Assembly: GCF_014645315.1 (NCBI RefSeq)
Contig: NZ_BMLQ01000002.1
Span: 186,001 to 250,000 of the forward strand
Source of the DNA: Citricoccus zhacaiensis
GTDB lineage: Bacteria; Actinomycetota; Actinomycetes; Actinomycetales; Micrococcaceae
Reading direction: 5' to 3'
Length of the DNA stretch: 64,000 bases
Position numbers and translations under genes: made by a program
Notes under the pieces: model-generated
What the model was told of the DNA's origin: nothing
The model's database searches: none
Seen by the model: only the letters and a program-made list of their open reading frames with translations
Shown: in pieces, positions 8,505 through 15,967 of the stretch
How the letters are laid out: each line of letters begins with the position of its first letter
Numbering within the stretch: the stretch's first letter is position 1

Positions 8505-8929
8505 GGCTGCTCCACCCGGATAGTCCCTACCATCTGCTCCCCTTCTCCGTGGTATTCGCACCAGTAGTAGTGGTCACCTGCGACCTGGAAGACGTGGGCG
8601 AACGTCTCGCCCTCCAGCAAGCGTCCGGAGTCGAACTCGGCGGCTCCGCCGGGAACGGGCCGCTGGCCGGGCAGGAGGGCACCGCCACTGGTCACCGTGT
8701 GCGCTTGAGGCTCGCTGTTCGTCCACCGCACCTCGGTGCCGGGGGCGACGACGAGGGTGGCCGGCGAGAAACCGTCGGCCGTGATCTCCACCACGGCGAC
8801 CTCGGGGCCCCCGGGGGCGGCGCACCCGGCCAGCAGCAGCGCAGCGACGGCCGCAGGAGCGAACGTCAGGAGGCGGTTCCTCGGGCTGGCGCCGACCACC
8901 ACGGTGTCGACCGGGTCGTGTTGTCTCAT
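8501..8929 (-). CDS. Cupredoxin (plastocyanin-like) lipoprotein
   Basis: A 142-residue type 1 copper protein, probably an electron carrier. Copper ligands are visible: H77 in PQAHTVT, C124 and H127 in YYWCEYH, and M133 as axial ligand. The lipobox is LLAGC (C36). The segment ahead of the hydrophobic signal is oddly long (about 18 residues) and its first 15 residues resemble the N-terminus of the GMC dehydrogenase encoded next door. Ribosome binding site GGAGG lies just ahead of the ATG. Position between a periplasmic dehydrogenase and a terminal oxidase suggests it bridges the two. Confidence 0.87.
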   Translation of the reverse strand: MRQHDPVDTVVVGASPRNRLLTFAPAAVAALLLAGCAAPGGPEVAVVEITADGFSPATLVVAPGTEVRWTNSEPQAHTVTSGGALLPGQRPVPGGAAEFDSGRLLEGETFAHVFQVAGDHYYWCEYHGEGEQMVGTIRVEQP

Positions 8930-8938
8930 CTCGCCTCC
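8901..8938. repeat. 38-bp direct repeat, copy A (start of cupredoxin gene)
   Basis: Matches 10,709-10,746 at 33 of 38 positions. The copy covers the ribosome binding site, start codon and first ten codons of the cupredoxin gene. Confidence 0.8.
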
Positions 8939-8967
8939 CCTTCTGCCACCGGTCCTCGCGCGCGGCG

Positions 8968-10737
8968 CTAGACGAGCAGCTCTCCTGGATCGTTGAGGTA
9001 CCTGTCACGGATGGCCTCGGCGGTGCGGAAAGCGAGCGCACCCACGGTTCCGGTCGGATTGGCCCCCGGGTTCTGCGGGTAGAGCGCGGCACCGGTGACG
9101 AAGACGTTGGGGGTGTCCCACACCTGGCCATAGCTGTTGGTGACGCTGTTGCCCGGGTCAGTGCCCATGATCGCCCCGCCGGTCGGGTGGGTGCTCTGGT
9201 ACTGGTCGATGCGGTAGTCACCGAGCTCGCGCTCCACGACGACCTCGTCGGCTCCCATCGCGCGGACGATCTCCTCGCTCCGGTCGGCCAGGAAGCGGTG
9301 CATGTTGCGTTCGTTGTCCCGGAAGTCGAAGGTGATACGCAACATGGGCAGGCCCCACTCGTCCTTGTAGGTGGGGTCAAGGTCCAGGAAGTTGCCCTCG
9401 TAGGCCGGGCTCCAGCCCTCGTAACTGAGCTCACCGACGCTGTCCCAGGACTGTCCCAGCATCGCCTTCCAGTCCGCACCCCACTCTCGGTCGGCAAAGC
9501 CGTCGAGTAGGCCGTCGATCGAACTGACCGGTTCTCGCTGGCCCCCTTCGGACTGGATGCGTGCCCCGCCAATGAAGTCGAGGTCACTGTGGTCGAAATT
9601 GTCGCTGTTGAAGTCGTGGATCTGGGCGTTCGTGCACCCGTTGCCGGTGAACAGGTTGAACCTGCGGTTCCGCCACAATCCCCGCGCTGGCGCCTGGTTG
9701 ATCTGGTAGGTGTAGTTCCGCCCCACCATCCCGCGATCGTTGCCGATGCCCTCGGGGTGGGCGTCGCTGCGGGCCAGCAACAGATTTCGCACGTTTTCGA
9801 GGGTGAACGCGGAGCACACCACGATCTCGGCCGGTTGGAAGTGCTCGCGGCCGCGTGAATCCACGTAACGCACGCCGGTGGCCCGGCCATCGTCAGCGGT
9901 CTCGATACCCAGCACCCGGCTATCGGTCCGCACCTCATAGCGTCCGGTGGCCAATGCCGGCGGCAGCCAGGTGGTCAATGGGCTGGTTTTCGCTCCGACC
10001 TCGCAGCCGTATCGGGTGCAGAAACCGCAGTACAGACATGCAGACCGGACGTTGCCGTACGGGTCGGTCCACCCGCGCGAGAGGATGCCGGCCGGCGTCG
10101 GGAAGGGGTGCAGGCCCAAGTCCTGGCAGGCATCCATGTACAGCTCGCCGAAGGCCGTCCGTTCCAGCGGCGGGTTCGGGTACGGACGCTTGCGCGGGCC
10201 CTCGAAGGGATTTCCGCCGGGGAGGATCCGGCCATCCAGGTTGCCGGCCTTCCCGGAGACGCCCATGTCGTACTCCAGGGCATCGTAGTAGGGCTCGAGG
10301 TCCTCGTAGCCGATCGGCCAATCCTGGATCGTCATCTCGGCGGGGATGCGGTCGCGCCCGTAGCGTTCCTCGTTGACGCTCCGGACGTGGAAGTCGTCGG
10401 GCAGGAATCGCCACGTCAGCGCGGTCCAGTGCACCATCGCACCGCCCAGCCCCTGTCCCGGGTGGAAGCTGCCGTACTGCCGGTAGGGCAGAGACGGTGC
10501 GTTGGCGTTCGGCCGCCAGGTCCACGTGGACCGGTTCAGGTCCTGCATCAGGGCGTAGCGGTTGTTGAACCGGAGACTGTCGTGGTTATGGGCGAAGTCG
10601 GGGTACGTCCACTGCGCCGGTCCCTGCTCGATGGACACCATCCGGTGGCTCGTGCTGGGGAGGATCCGGGCTGCGAGGATCGAGGCCGTCATTCCGCCAC
10701 CGATGGTCACGATGTCGACCGGGTCGTGCGTTCTCAT
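8968..10737 (-). CDS. GMC-family flavin dehydrogenase, catalytic subunit
   Basis: A 589-residue GMC oxidoreductase (FAD), related to gluconate, fructose and glucose dehydrogenase catalytic subunits. The dinucleotide-binding start is VTIGGGMTAS (about 10-19), and the C-terminal active-site pair is H517 (STHPTGG) and N560 (NPGANPTGT). Four cysteines, C234, C237, C240 and C245, form a cluster of the kind that holds a [3Fe-4S] center in FAD-glucose dehydrogenase of Burkholderia. It has no signal peptide, so it should be co-exported with the Tat-targeted partner encoded 16 bases upstream. Start at MRTHDPVD is supported by GGAGG just upstream; an earlier ATG would add 25 residues. Substrate (sugar or alcohol) cannot be told. 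Confidence 0.88.
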   Translation of the reverse strand: MRTHDPVDIVTIGGGMTASILAARILPSTSHRMVSIEQGPAQWTYPDFAHNHDSLRFNNRYALMQDLNRSTWTWRPNANAPSLPYRQYGSFHPGQGLGGAMVHWTALTWRFLPDDFHVRSVNEERYGRDRIPAEMTIQDWPIGYEDLEPYYDALEYDMGVSGKAGNLDGRILPGGNPFEGPRKRPYPNPPLERTAFGELYMDACQDLGLHPFPTPAGILSRGWTDPYGNVRSACLYCGFCTRYGCEVGAKTSPLTTWLPPALATGRYEVRTDSRVLGIETADDGRATGVRYVDSRGREHFQPAEIVVCSAFTLENVRNLLLARSDAHPEGIGNDRGMVGRNYTYQINQAPARGLWRNRRFNLFTGNGCTNAQIHDFNSDNFDHSDLDFIGGARIQSEGGQREPVSSIDGLLDGFADREWGADWKAMLGQSWDSVGELSYEGWSPAYEGNFLDLDPTYKDEWGLPMLRITFDFRDNERNMHRFLADRSEEIVRAMGADEVVVERELGDYRIDQYQSTHPTGGAIMGTDPGNSVTNSYGQVWDTPNVFVTGAALYPQNPGANPTGTVGALAFRTAEAIRDRYLNDPGELLV

Positions 10738-10746
10738 CTCCCCTCC
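10709..10746. repeat. 38-bp direct repeat, copy B (start of GMC dehydrogenase gene)
   Basis: Partner of 8,901-8,938. It spans the GGAGG ribosome binding site, ATG and first nine codons of the dehydrogenase gene. Confidence 0.8.
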
Positions 10747-10753
10747 TGACTGC

Positions 10754-11746
10754 TCAGTGGCTGTGGACGCCTTCACGTGGCTGCTCGAGGGCCTCACGGC
10801 CGCCACCGGCACGGTCTGGGTTCATCGGGGTGAGCCCCTCCATGGACGTCGGCTGCTTGTCGGTGCCGTGCATCATCTCGTGCGGTGAATAGGAGCGCTG
10901 GGCTCCCGGCCAGCCGATCAGTGTCCAACCGGCGAGATTGCGGTTCCCGCCGTACGCCGGATCGGAGAACATCCCCTCGATCGTGTCGATGCGCACCGTG
11001 TTGAAGAATGATCCCGGGTCCGCCTCCCCGAACAGGTCTTCCGCCTGGTCCATCTCAGACTCCGACGGGCCGCTGCTGCCCGTGTCCTCACCGGCATCGG
11101 CCTCGGGGTCCGCGCCGCTTCCGCTGCCGCCCCCCTCGCTGCGCTGCTGCACTCCATCGAGCACCATGAGGAGTTCATCCTGCTGGCCGGCATCGAGATC
11201 GGCGAACATAGACCCAGAACGGGTCTGGGCCAGGCGGTCCACCCCGGCGAGACCGAGACGATAGAGCTCCTGGGGCCCGAGCTCTGCCTGATAGCCGTAG
11301 CGGTACAGCTGGTCCTCGGGCACCGGCACCGACTCGGGGTCCGCTGGCGGCTCCTCGCCGTCCTCATATCCCTGGGCGAAAGGGCCGTGCCGGTAGGTGG
11401 GCTCGGCGAACGCCTCGAACATGTCCAGCTTGCGATCGATGTAGACGGGAACGCCGGCCTGGAGGGCACCCGGGTCATCGTCGTCTCCGGGGATGATCCG
11501 CGCAACCATGGCCTCAAGGGACCGCACCTCCTCCTCGGTGAAGAAGGCGTAGGCGTCCGGGCCGAGGTCCCCCGGCGGTGTGGGTTCCCGATCGGGTGCG
11601 AGGATGCTTTGCTCCTCCGGAACCTCTCGCTCGCTCGACGGCGTGCAACCGGCGAGAGCAAGACCACCGAAGATCGCGGTGGAACCCAGCATCGAGCGAC
11701 GGGAGATCGTGGCTCCGAGAAACGTGCGTTCTCGACCCTGAGTCAT
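10754..11746 (-). CDS. Tat-exported lipoprotein, gluconate 2-dehydrogenase subunit 3 family
   Basis: A 330-residue small subunit of a membrane-associated flavin dehydrogenase. The N-terminus has a twin-arginine motif SRRSML (R16, R17), a hydrophobic core and lipobox LAGC (C34). The domain then reads FFTEEEVRSLEAMVARIIPGDD, typical of the family. Family members act as chaperone and Tat hitchhike carrier for the signal-less GMC subunit. An acidic Ser/Gly-rich insertion lies around residues 198-230. It is the first gene of the 11.7-kb unit; a purine-rich GGGGG sequence precedes the ATG. No multi-heme cytochrome subunit, the usual third partner, is encoded alongside. Confidence 0.85.
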   Translation of the reverse strand: MTQGRERTFLGATISRRSMLGSTAIFGGLALAGCTPSSEREVPEEQSILAPDREPTPPGDLGPDAYAFFTEEEVRSLEAMVARIIPGDDDDPGALQAGVPVYIDRKLDMFEAFAEPTYRHGPFAQGYEDGEEPPADPESVPVPEDQLYRYGYQAELGPQELYRLGLAGVDRLAQTRSGSMFADLDAGQQDELLMVLDGVQQRSEGGGSGSGADPEADAGEDTGSSGPSESEMDQAEDLFGEADPGSFFNTVRIDTIEGMFSDPAYGGNRNLAGWTLIGWPGAQRSYSPHEMMHGTDKQPTSMEGLTPMNPDRAGGGREALEQPREGVHSH

Positions 11747-11996
11747 CGTCGGCCCCCTGACGCCGGCATCGTGGTGACCTTGCGGTTCACGTGATCAGTG
11801 CGTAACAGCTTCCGTGCTAGTTGCCGACGCTAACACACAGGGAATTTTAAGGTTAGCCCCATTCTCCGCTCAGGAACCGCATCGGGCCCGAGGACGGCCA
11901 GGGCACCTCGCAGCGTCCGTCACCGCCCATGCGTCGGCTCCGCTCCGTTACCCTTTCGGTCTTGCTGGTCTTGATCCACCGATCCAAAGCCGTGGA
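11747..11996. other. Intergenic region upstream of the respiratory unit
   Basis: This 250-base gap should hold the promoter of the minus-strand unit that starts at 11,746. An AT-richer patch at about 11,820-11,860 is the likeliest core promoter area, but I cannot assign -35 and -10 boxes with confidence. No open frame here looks like a gene. Confidence 0.4.
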
Positions 11997-12275
11997 TCAG
12001 GACTTATCCGGCGGTGCGGGCGGGTCTCCTGGCTTGTCCGCGGATAGCAGTCGCCGGGCTTCGCTCAGCGCCCAGTCAGCGTAGTCCTTTTCCATTTGTG
12101 CCAGCACCAACAGGTTGGCGATTCGCTGTTCGCGGTACATCCGGGCTGTCGCGTCGGCCACGCTGATCATCGCAAGGACTCGGGCCTGAGCCCGACGGCC
12201 ACGGGCCTTGTGCCTGGTGTCATTCACCTCTGTGTTCCCCAGGATCGTCAGAGCTTCTGTCAACAGATTCTTCAC
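11997..12275 (-). CDS. Small helical protein, function unknown
   Basis: A 92-residue soluble protein, mostly helical, with a basic patch (HKARGRRAQAR) and a proline-rich tail (GDPPAPPDKS). I do not recognise a family. GTG at 12,275 is chosen as start because AGGAG lies 8 bases upstream; an ATG 12 codons earlier has no ribosome binding site. It is transcribed toward the respiratory unit but is separated from it by 250 bases. A short palindrome at 12,303-12,316 lies just upstream. Confidence 0.5.
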   Translation of the reverse strand: MKNLLTEALTILGNTEVNDTRHKARGRRAQARVLAMISVADATARMYREQRIANLLVLAQMEKDYADWALSEARRLLSADKPGDPPAPPDKS

Positions 12276-12302
12276 GTCTCGACTCCTCGGCCCTCCTAGT
12301 GG

Positions 12303-12316
12303 ATACCCCACGGTAT
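12303..12316. promoter_or_regulatory. Short palindrome upstream of the 92-residue gene
   Basis: Inverted repeat ATACC-CCAC-GGTAT, 28 bases ahead of the GTG at 12,275. It could be an operator or part of a promoter (GGGGTAT on the minus strand resembles a stress-sigma -10), but no matching -35 is evident. Confidence 0.3.
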
Positions 12317-12362
12317 ATGCCTCCAGCGGTGACTAGCGTGGTCGGAAGACGGAGATCAGAGA

Positions 12363-12887
12363 TCAGTACCGAGGTGTCGCAGCGGTCGTCTCGGCGGTGG
12401 AGTCCGTCCTGCGCGGCAGGAAGGACAGTGCGACCATGGTCACGGCGAGACCCAGGTGCAGTCAGTTGTCGGCATCGTTGAGCGGCACGAAGTTGGCTGG
12501 CGACTCGTGGCCGATGAACAGGCCGTAGAGCCACAGCAGGAGATAGACGATGCCGCCCCACAGCAGGTAATGCCGTGCCATGGTCCCGGTCCGGGCCAGC
12601 GCCAATCCGGCGATGCCATAGAGCAGATGGACGATGTTGTGCAGGATCGAGACCTGGAAGACCCCCATCAGCATGGCCTCGGAGTGGTGTCCTGCGAACT
12701 GCATGGTCTCGTAGTTGGTGGTGATCCCAGGGATGAACCCGGCGATTCCCACCAGCAGGAAGACCACGCCATAGATCAGCGCGACGATCTGGACCGGGCT
12801 ACGCGTGGAGGTGGTTCGTTCGGTGGTGGAACGGCGGGGGAGAAGGCCTTGTGAGCCGAACTTTGGGGAGGCACGCCGCAGGGCCAT
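12363..12887 (-). pseudogene. DUF4383 membrane protein gene broken by an in-frame TGA
   Basis: DUF4383 proteins are small four-helix membrane proteins of unknown function found in actinobacteria. From ATG at 12,887 the frame gives 141 residues with three helices (SPVQIVALIYGVVFLLVG, VFQVSILHNIVHLLYGIAG, LLWGGIVYLLLWLYGL) and ends NDADN-stop at 12,462. The same frame continues straight through as LHLGLAVTMVALSFLPRR and reaches a second stop at 12,363. Family members have tryptophan (ADNWLHL) exactly where the TGA stands, so a single TGG-to-TGA change has removed the last helix. The full frame would be 174 residues. The truncated product might still be made. The start is tentative because nothing conserved lies before TTSTRSPVQ. 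Confidence 0.75.
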
Positions 12888-13088
12888 GTCCAACTTCTCA
12901 GCTGCGGCGGTGGATTGGGCCTTAGGCCGCGTGAACGGCCTCATTGGCCGGTAGAGAGCTGATCGGCCACATTGACGGGTCCCCCTGCCAGGACCTCCAT
13001 CCGAAATCCGGCGCCAAGGCACCGGCTCGTGAACGAGACGTGCGAGGCCGACGTCGTTGACCTGCTCGTGGCTGCCCCGGCTGCGTCT
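12888..13088. other. Intergenic, no gene seen
   Basis: About 200 bases between two minus-strand genes. It must contain the upstream region of the DUF4383 gene. No clear hairpin or promoter was found. Confidence 0.4.
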
Positions 13089-14111
13089 CTACGCCGAATC
13101 AGCTGGGTCCGGCCGGAGCGGCTCCGGTAGCTGCTCGGTGGGGACGATCACCACGTCGTGGATCTTCCAGTCCAGGTCCAGGCAAGCGTGACGAGCGTCG
13201 ATCAAGCGGTCTACCGTGGCGTCGTCGATGGAATCTGGAACCACGAACGCCTCGACATGGAAGACTTGGCCCTGCTCCCGCATCCGCACGCCGACCTCCT
13301 TGACCCACGGCAGAGCCACCAGGTGGTCCTCGACCTCCCCCAGCAACGGGTGCCTATCCTTCCCCTTCAGGTCGTTGGGTACGGCGTCGGTCAGCGACGA
13401 CAGGGCGCCGCGCAGGTTCTTGACCCCGTCCTGGATGATGTCAAGGGAGATGACGATCGCGGCCACCGAGTCGGCCCACCACCAGCCCATCCCGATGCCG
13501 CCCACGCCCAGGATGGCGGCGGCCGACGACAACCAGTCGGCCTTGTTCATTTGGGCATCGGCATACAACATCTTGTTGTGCAGCTTCGGGGCCAGCTTCA
13601 TCTTCATCCGACCGAGGACCAGGGGCGGAACAAGGCCGGCGGCCAGCACTGCGATCATGAACCAACCCAGCCAGACCGTCTCGCCGAGCACTGCGACGGT
13701 ACCGACCGAGGGATGTTCTGCCTGGATCAGGGAGAGCGCCGACTGCACGAGCAGCAGACCACCGAAGCCCAACAGCGCCAAGGCGGCGAACAGGTAGGCG
13801 AGATCGAAGGACTGATGAAATCCGTACGGGTGTTTGCGCGTGGGACGTTTCGCCACCATCCTGACGGTGACCAGGAAGGCCAGCGGCGGGACCATTTCCA
13901 GGAGGTCCTGGACCCAAGCGGCCTGCATGGCTTGCGAGTTTCCGCTCACCAGCAGCACCAGGGCGACGTCCACCAGCAGGTAGCCCAGCGTTACCCATTC
14001 GAGCGTTCTGGCCCGTTTCAGCGCCCGCGCGACGTCATCGGGCATGTCCTCCTGCGCCGCCGCTGCAGTGGTCATCTCTTCCGCTCCTGCCGGCGTTCGG
14101 CCATTCGTCAA
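13089..14111 (-). CDS. Cation diffusion facilitator-type transporter
   Basis: A 340-residue metal/proton antiporter-type membrane protein. It has six helices between about residues 35 and 240, the family HPYG motif (KHPYGFHQSFD) after helix 2, and a C-terminal cytoplasmic domain (about 250-330). The transport site in helix 5, normally HxxxD, reads DAQMNKADWLSS here, so the histidine is not in its usual place, and the substrate may differ from zinc. An acidic, alanine-rich N-terminal extension of about 30 residues precedes helix 1. A second in-frame ATG at residue 13 is possible. The gene stands alone. Confidence 0.8.
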   Translation of the reverse strand: MTNGRTPAGAEEMTTAAAAQEDMPDDVARALKRARTLEWVTLGYLLVDVALVLLVSGNSQAMQAAWVQDLLEMVPPLAFLVTVRMVAKRPTRKHPYGFHQSFDLAYLFAALALLGFGGLLLVQSALSLIQAEHPSVGTVAVLGETVWLGWFMIAVLAAGLVPPLVLGRMKMKLAPKLHNKMLYADAQMNKADWLSSAAAILGVGGIGMGWWWADSVAAIVISLDIIQDGVKNLRGALSSLTDAVPNDLKGKDRHPLLGEVEDHLVALPWVKEVGVRMREQGQVFHVEAFVVPDSIDDATVDRLIDARHACLDLDWKIHDVVIVPTEQLPEPLRPDPADSA

Positions 14112-14426
14112 AGTGCGCTCACGAGGTCGTCTTCACGGATGGACATTGCCACCTCATCTTCCCGACGTTTTCCGCCTTGTCGGCGTGTCGCTGAGGGTCG
14201 CCAAGCGGTCCCCACCATCGATCCTTTCGGTTATCCGAACTGGCACGTCGCGCAGTTTCTTCGACGCGTAAGACTCGCAAAGTTCCCGAGCGAGCACGAG
14301 CGACCGCCCTATGGCACCCGCAATGGGGCGAACCGGGATCCGAATGGGCTCTGGCCCGGTGGCTGGTTGTCTCGTACGGTAGGCACAGAAGTCGTAGCAG
14401 TAAGTCCGTCTTCACTGCGGACCGGA
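14112..14426. other. Intergenic region between divergent CDF and cold-shock genes
   Basis: Together with the leader at 14,427-14,530 this is a 419-base gene-free stretch. It must hold both promoters. TACGGT at 14,375-14,380 is a possible -10 for the cold-shock transcript. No convincing coding frame is present. Confidence 0.35.
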
Positions 14427-14525
14427 CGGCCCCTTGGGGCCGACTGGGGCGTTGGGAAGCGGTTCGCAACATGCCGCTTCGCCCCCGCCGGAAACCCGGC
14501 AGGGGACACATCCCCCTGAAGGAGG
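14427..14525 (+). promoter_or_regulatory. Structured 5' leader of the cold-shock gene
   Basis: Four stem-loops follow one another: 14,427-14,442 (7-bp stem, 2-base loop), 14,456-14,480 (7-bp stem), 14,487-14,500 (GCCGG/CCGGC) and 14,501-14,517 (AGGGG/CCCCT). The last abuts the ribosome binding site GGAGG (14,521-14,525). Cold-shock mRNAs are known to carry long temperature-responsive leaders, so this is a plausible RNA thermosensor. That role is inferred. Confidence 0.5.
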
Positions 14526-14530
14526 CTCAC

Positions 14531-14734
14531 ATGGCCACCGGTACCGTCAAGTGGTTCAACGCCGAGAAGGGCTTCGGCTTCATCGCCCCGGACGACAACT
14601 CCGCCGACATCTTCGTGCACTTCTCCGCCATCGAGGGCAGCGGCTTCAAGGAGCTGCAGGAAGACCAGAAGGTCGAGTTCGAGGCCGAGCAGGGCGCCAA
14701 GGGCATGCAGGCCTCGTCGGTCCGTCCGCTCTGA
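14531..14734 (+). CDS. cspA: Cold-shock protein, CspA family
   Basis: A 67-residue single OB-fold protein that binds single-stranded RNA and DNA and melts RNA structure. RNP1 is KGFGFIAPD and RNP2 is IFVHFSAIE. The start [15 protein letters not shown] is typical. ATG is preceded by GAAGGAGG at 6-base spacing; a longer in-frame reading upstream would consume the hairpin leader and is rejected. The gene is monocistronic. Confidence 0.97.
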   Translation: MATGTVKWFNAEKGFGFIAPDDNSADIFVHFSAIEGSGFKELQEDQKVEFEAEQGAKGMQASSVRPL

Positions 14735-14792
14735 TCCGCTCAACACATCAATTGAGTACGTGACGTGGGGTTGGGGCGAATCGCGGGAGGGA

Positions 14793-15512
14793 TCAGGAGG
14801 CGGGTTCGATGACCCCGCAGGCCAGTCGATCGCCCGCGTCGCCGGTGCCGGTGGTGTCCTCGTCCGGTCCGTCCGGGGCGTAGCGCTCGGGGACGTTGGC
14901 GTAGTTGTCCGGCTCTGAGTGCACCATCAGCGCGGCGCCGTCCTCGTCCTCGAAGTCCTCCGCGCTCAGCCGGTCAGTCTGGAACGTCAGGTGCGCGTCC
15001 CCGGATTCCTGCACGAGCAGGGTCGGCAGGTCGCCGGCATGGTCCGGATGGTCGGAATCCTCGGAGCCGATGTGGCCGCCGGCCGACTTGAACGCACCGG
15101 TGTCCTCCGGGTCGTCGGGGGCGGCGCTGTCCGGCTCACACTCCCCGATCGCGTGGACGTGCAGGCCGTAGAACCCGGGTTCCATGCCGGTGGCGTCCAC
15201 CGTGAACTCAAGCATCCCCTCGGCGTCGCTGATCTCTGCCGTGACGAGCTCGCCGCCGTCTATGTCCTGCAGAGTGGCGGTGAAGGCAGCGCCGGCCCCC
15301 TCCGCCCCCATGCCGGGGGACTCGTCGGGAGAACCCGGAGCTTCGGGGTCGTCGGCCGGCACCGACGGGGTGGCGGCCTCGGGCACGGGAGCCGGCGTCG
15401 CGTCGACGTCGCCGCCTCCTCCACAGGCACCCAGGGCGAGCATGCCGCCCAGGCCCAGCAGGGCCGTCGTCGTGCGGATCAGGGTGGTCTTCCGGGCAGT
15501 TTGCTGCAGCAT
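14793..15512 (-). CDS. sodC: Cu/Zn superoxide dismutase, lipoprotein
   Basis: A 239-residue extracytoplasmic superoxide dismutase. The signal peptide ends in LGACG (lipobox). A linker rich in Pro, Glu and Asp (about residues 40-80) precedes the domain. Metal ligands are seen in GLHVHAIGEC, the bridging GGH and HPDHAGD, and LMVHSE; the disulfide cysteines are in IGEC and LACGV. It would detoxify superoxide at the cell surface. ATG is supported by GAGAGG upstream; an earlier ATG would add 20 residues with no signal character. Confidence 0.92.
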   Translation of the reverse strand: MLQQTARKTTLIRTTTALLGLGGMLALGACGGGGDVDATPAPVPEAATPSVPADDPEAPGSPDESPGMGAEGAGAAFTATLQDIDGGELVTAEISDAEGMLEFTVDATGMEPGFYGLHVHAIGECEPDSAAPDDPEDTGAFKSAGGHIGSEDSDHPDHAGDLPTLLVQESGDAHLTFQTDRLSAEDFEDEDGAALMVHSEPDNYANVPERYAPDGPDEDTTGTGDAGDRLACGVIEPAS

Positions 15513-15967
15513 GGTGTTCCCTCTCCTCGCGCCGCTGCCGCCGACTGGTGATGGAGCTGCCGACCGCATCACGGCATGGCACCACCCACGGTACCGACGC
15601 CGGCCGCTCCCGTCAGTGGTTCAAAGGTGCCGACATCACGATCTGGCGCCGGGGCCGGTGGCCGTGGCCCTGCAGCACCGACTCGACCAAGTTCACCTCC
15701 TCGACCGTCCAGATCCGCGAACTGAACGTCTCCAGCAGACGGAGCCACCGGGTGTCGTTGATGCGGCTCGGGCGGCCTGCGCGGCAACAGCGGCTCCGAT
15801 GGTGTGATGGTGGACGAATACCGCCTGGGTCCTCGTCAAGGGAGCATTACCCGATCCATGGGTCTTCAGGCGAAGCGGGTACAGGAAGGCCCCCACCGAC
15901 CGTGGCGGTGGAGGCCTTCCTCATGACGGTGTCAGGACCTTCGCTGGGGAAAGCCCCGATTGGATAG
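15513..15967. other. Gene-poor region with a possible gene remnant
   Basis: 455 bases lacking a convincing gene. On the minus strand, frame 15,846-15,613 stays open for 77 codons without a normal start and ends in protein-like text (WLRLLETFSSRIWTVEEVNL). This might be the tail of a lost gene. No repeat or insertion sequence end was recognised. Confidence 0.35.

Noticed and set aside
6504-8567. A 687-codon open frame on the plus strand
   Set aside because: It lies opposite the well-supported oxidase subunit genes and has biased, repetitive Gly/Asp/His/Gln composition; a GC-rich shadow.
12462-12464. TGA in the DUF4383 gene as a selenocysteine codon
   Set aside because: The family has tryptophan there and no selenocysteine insertion hairpin is evident.
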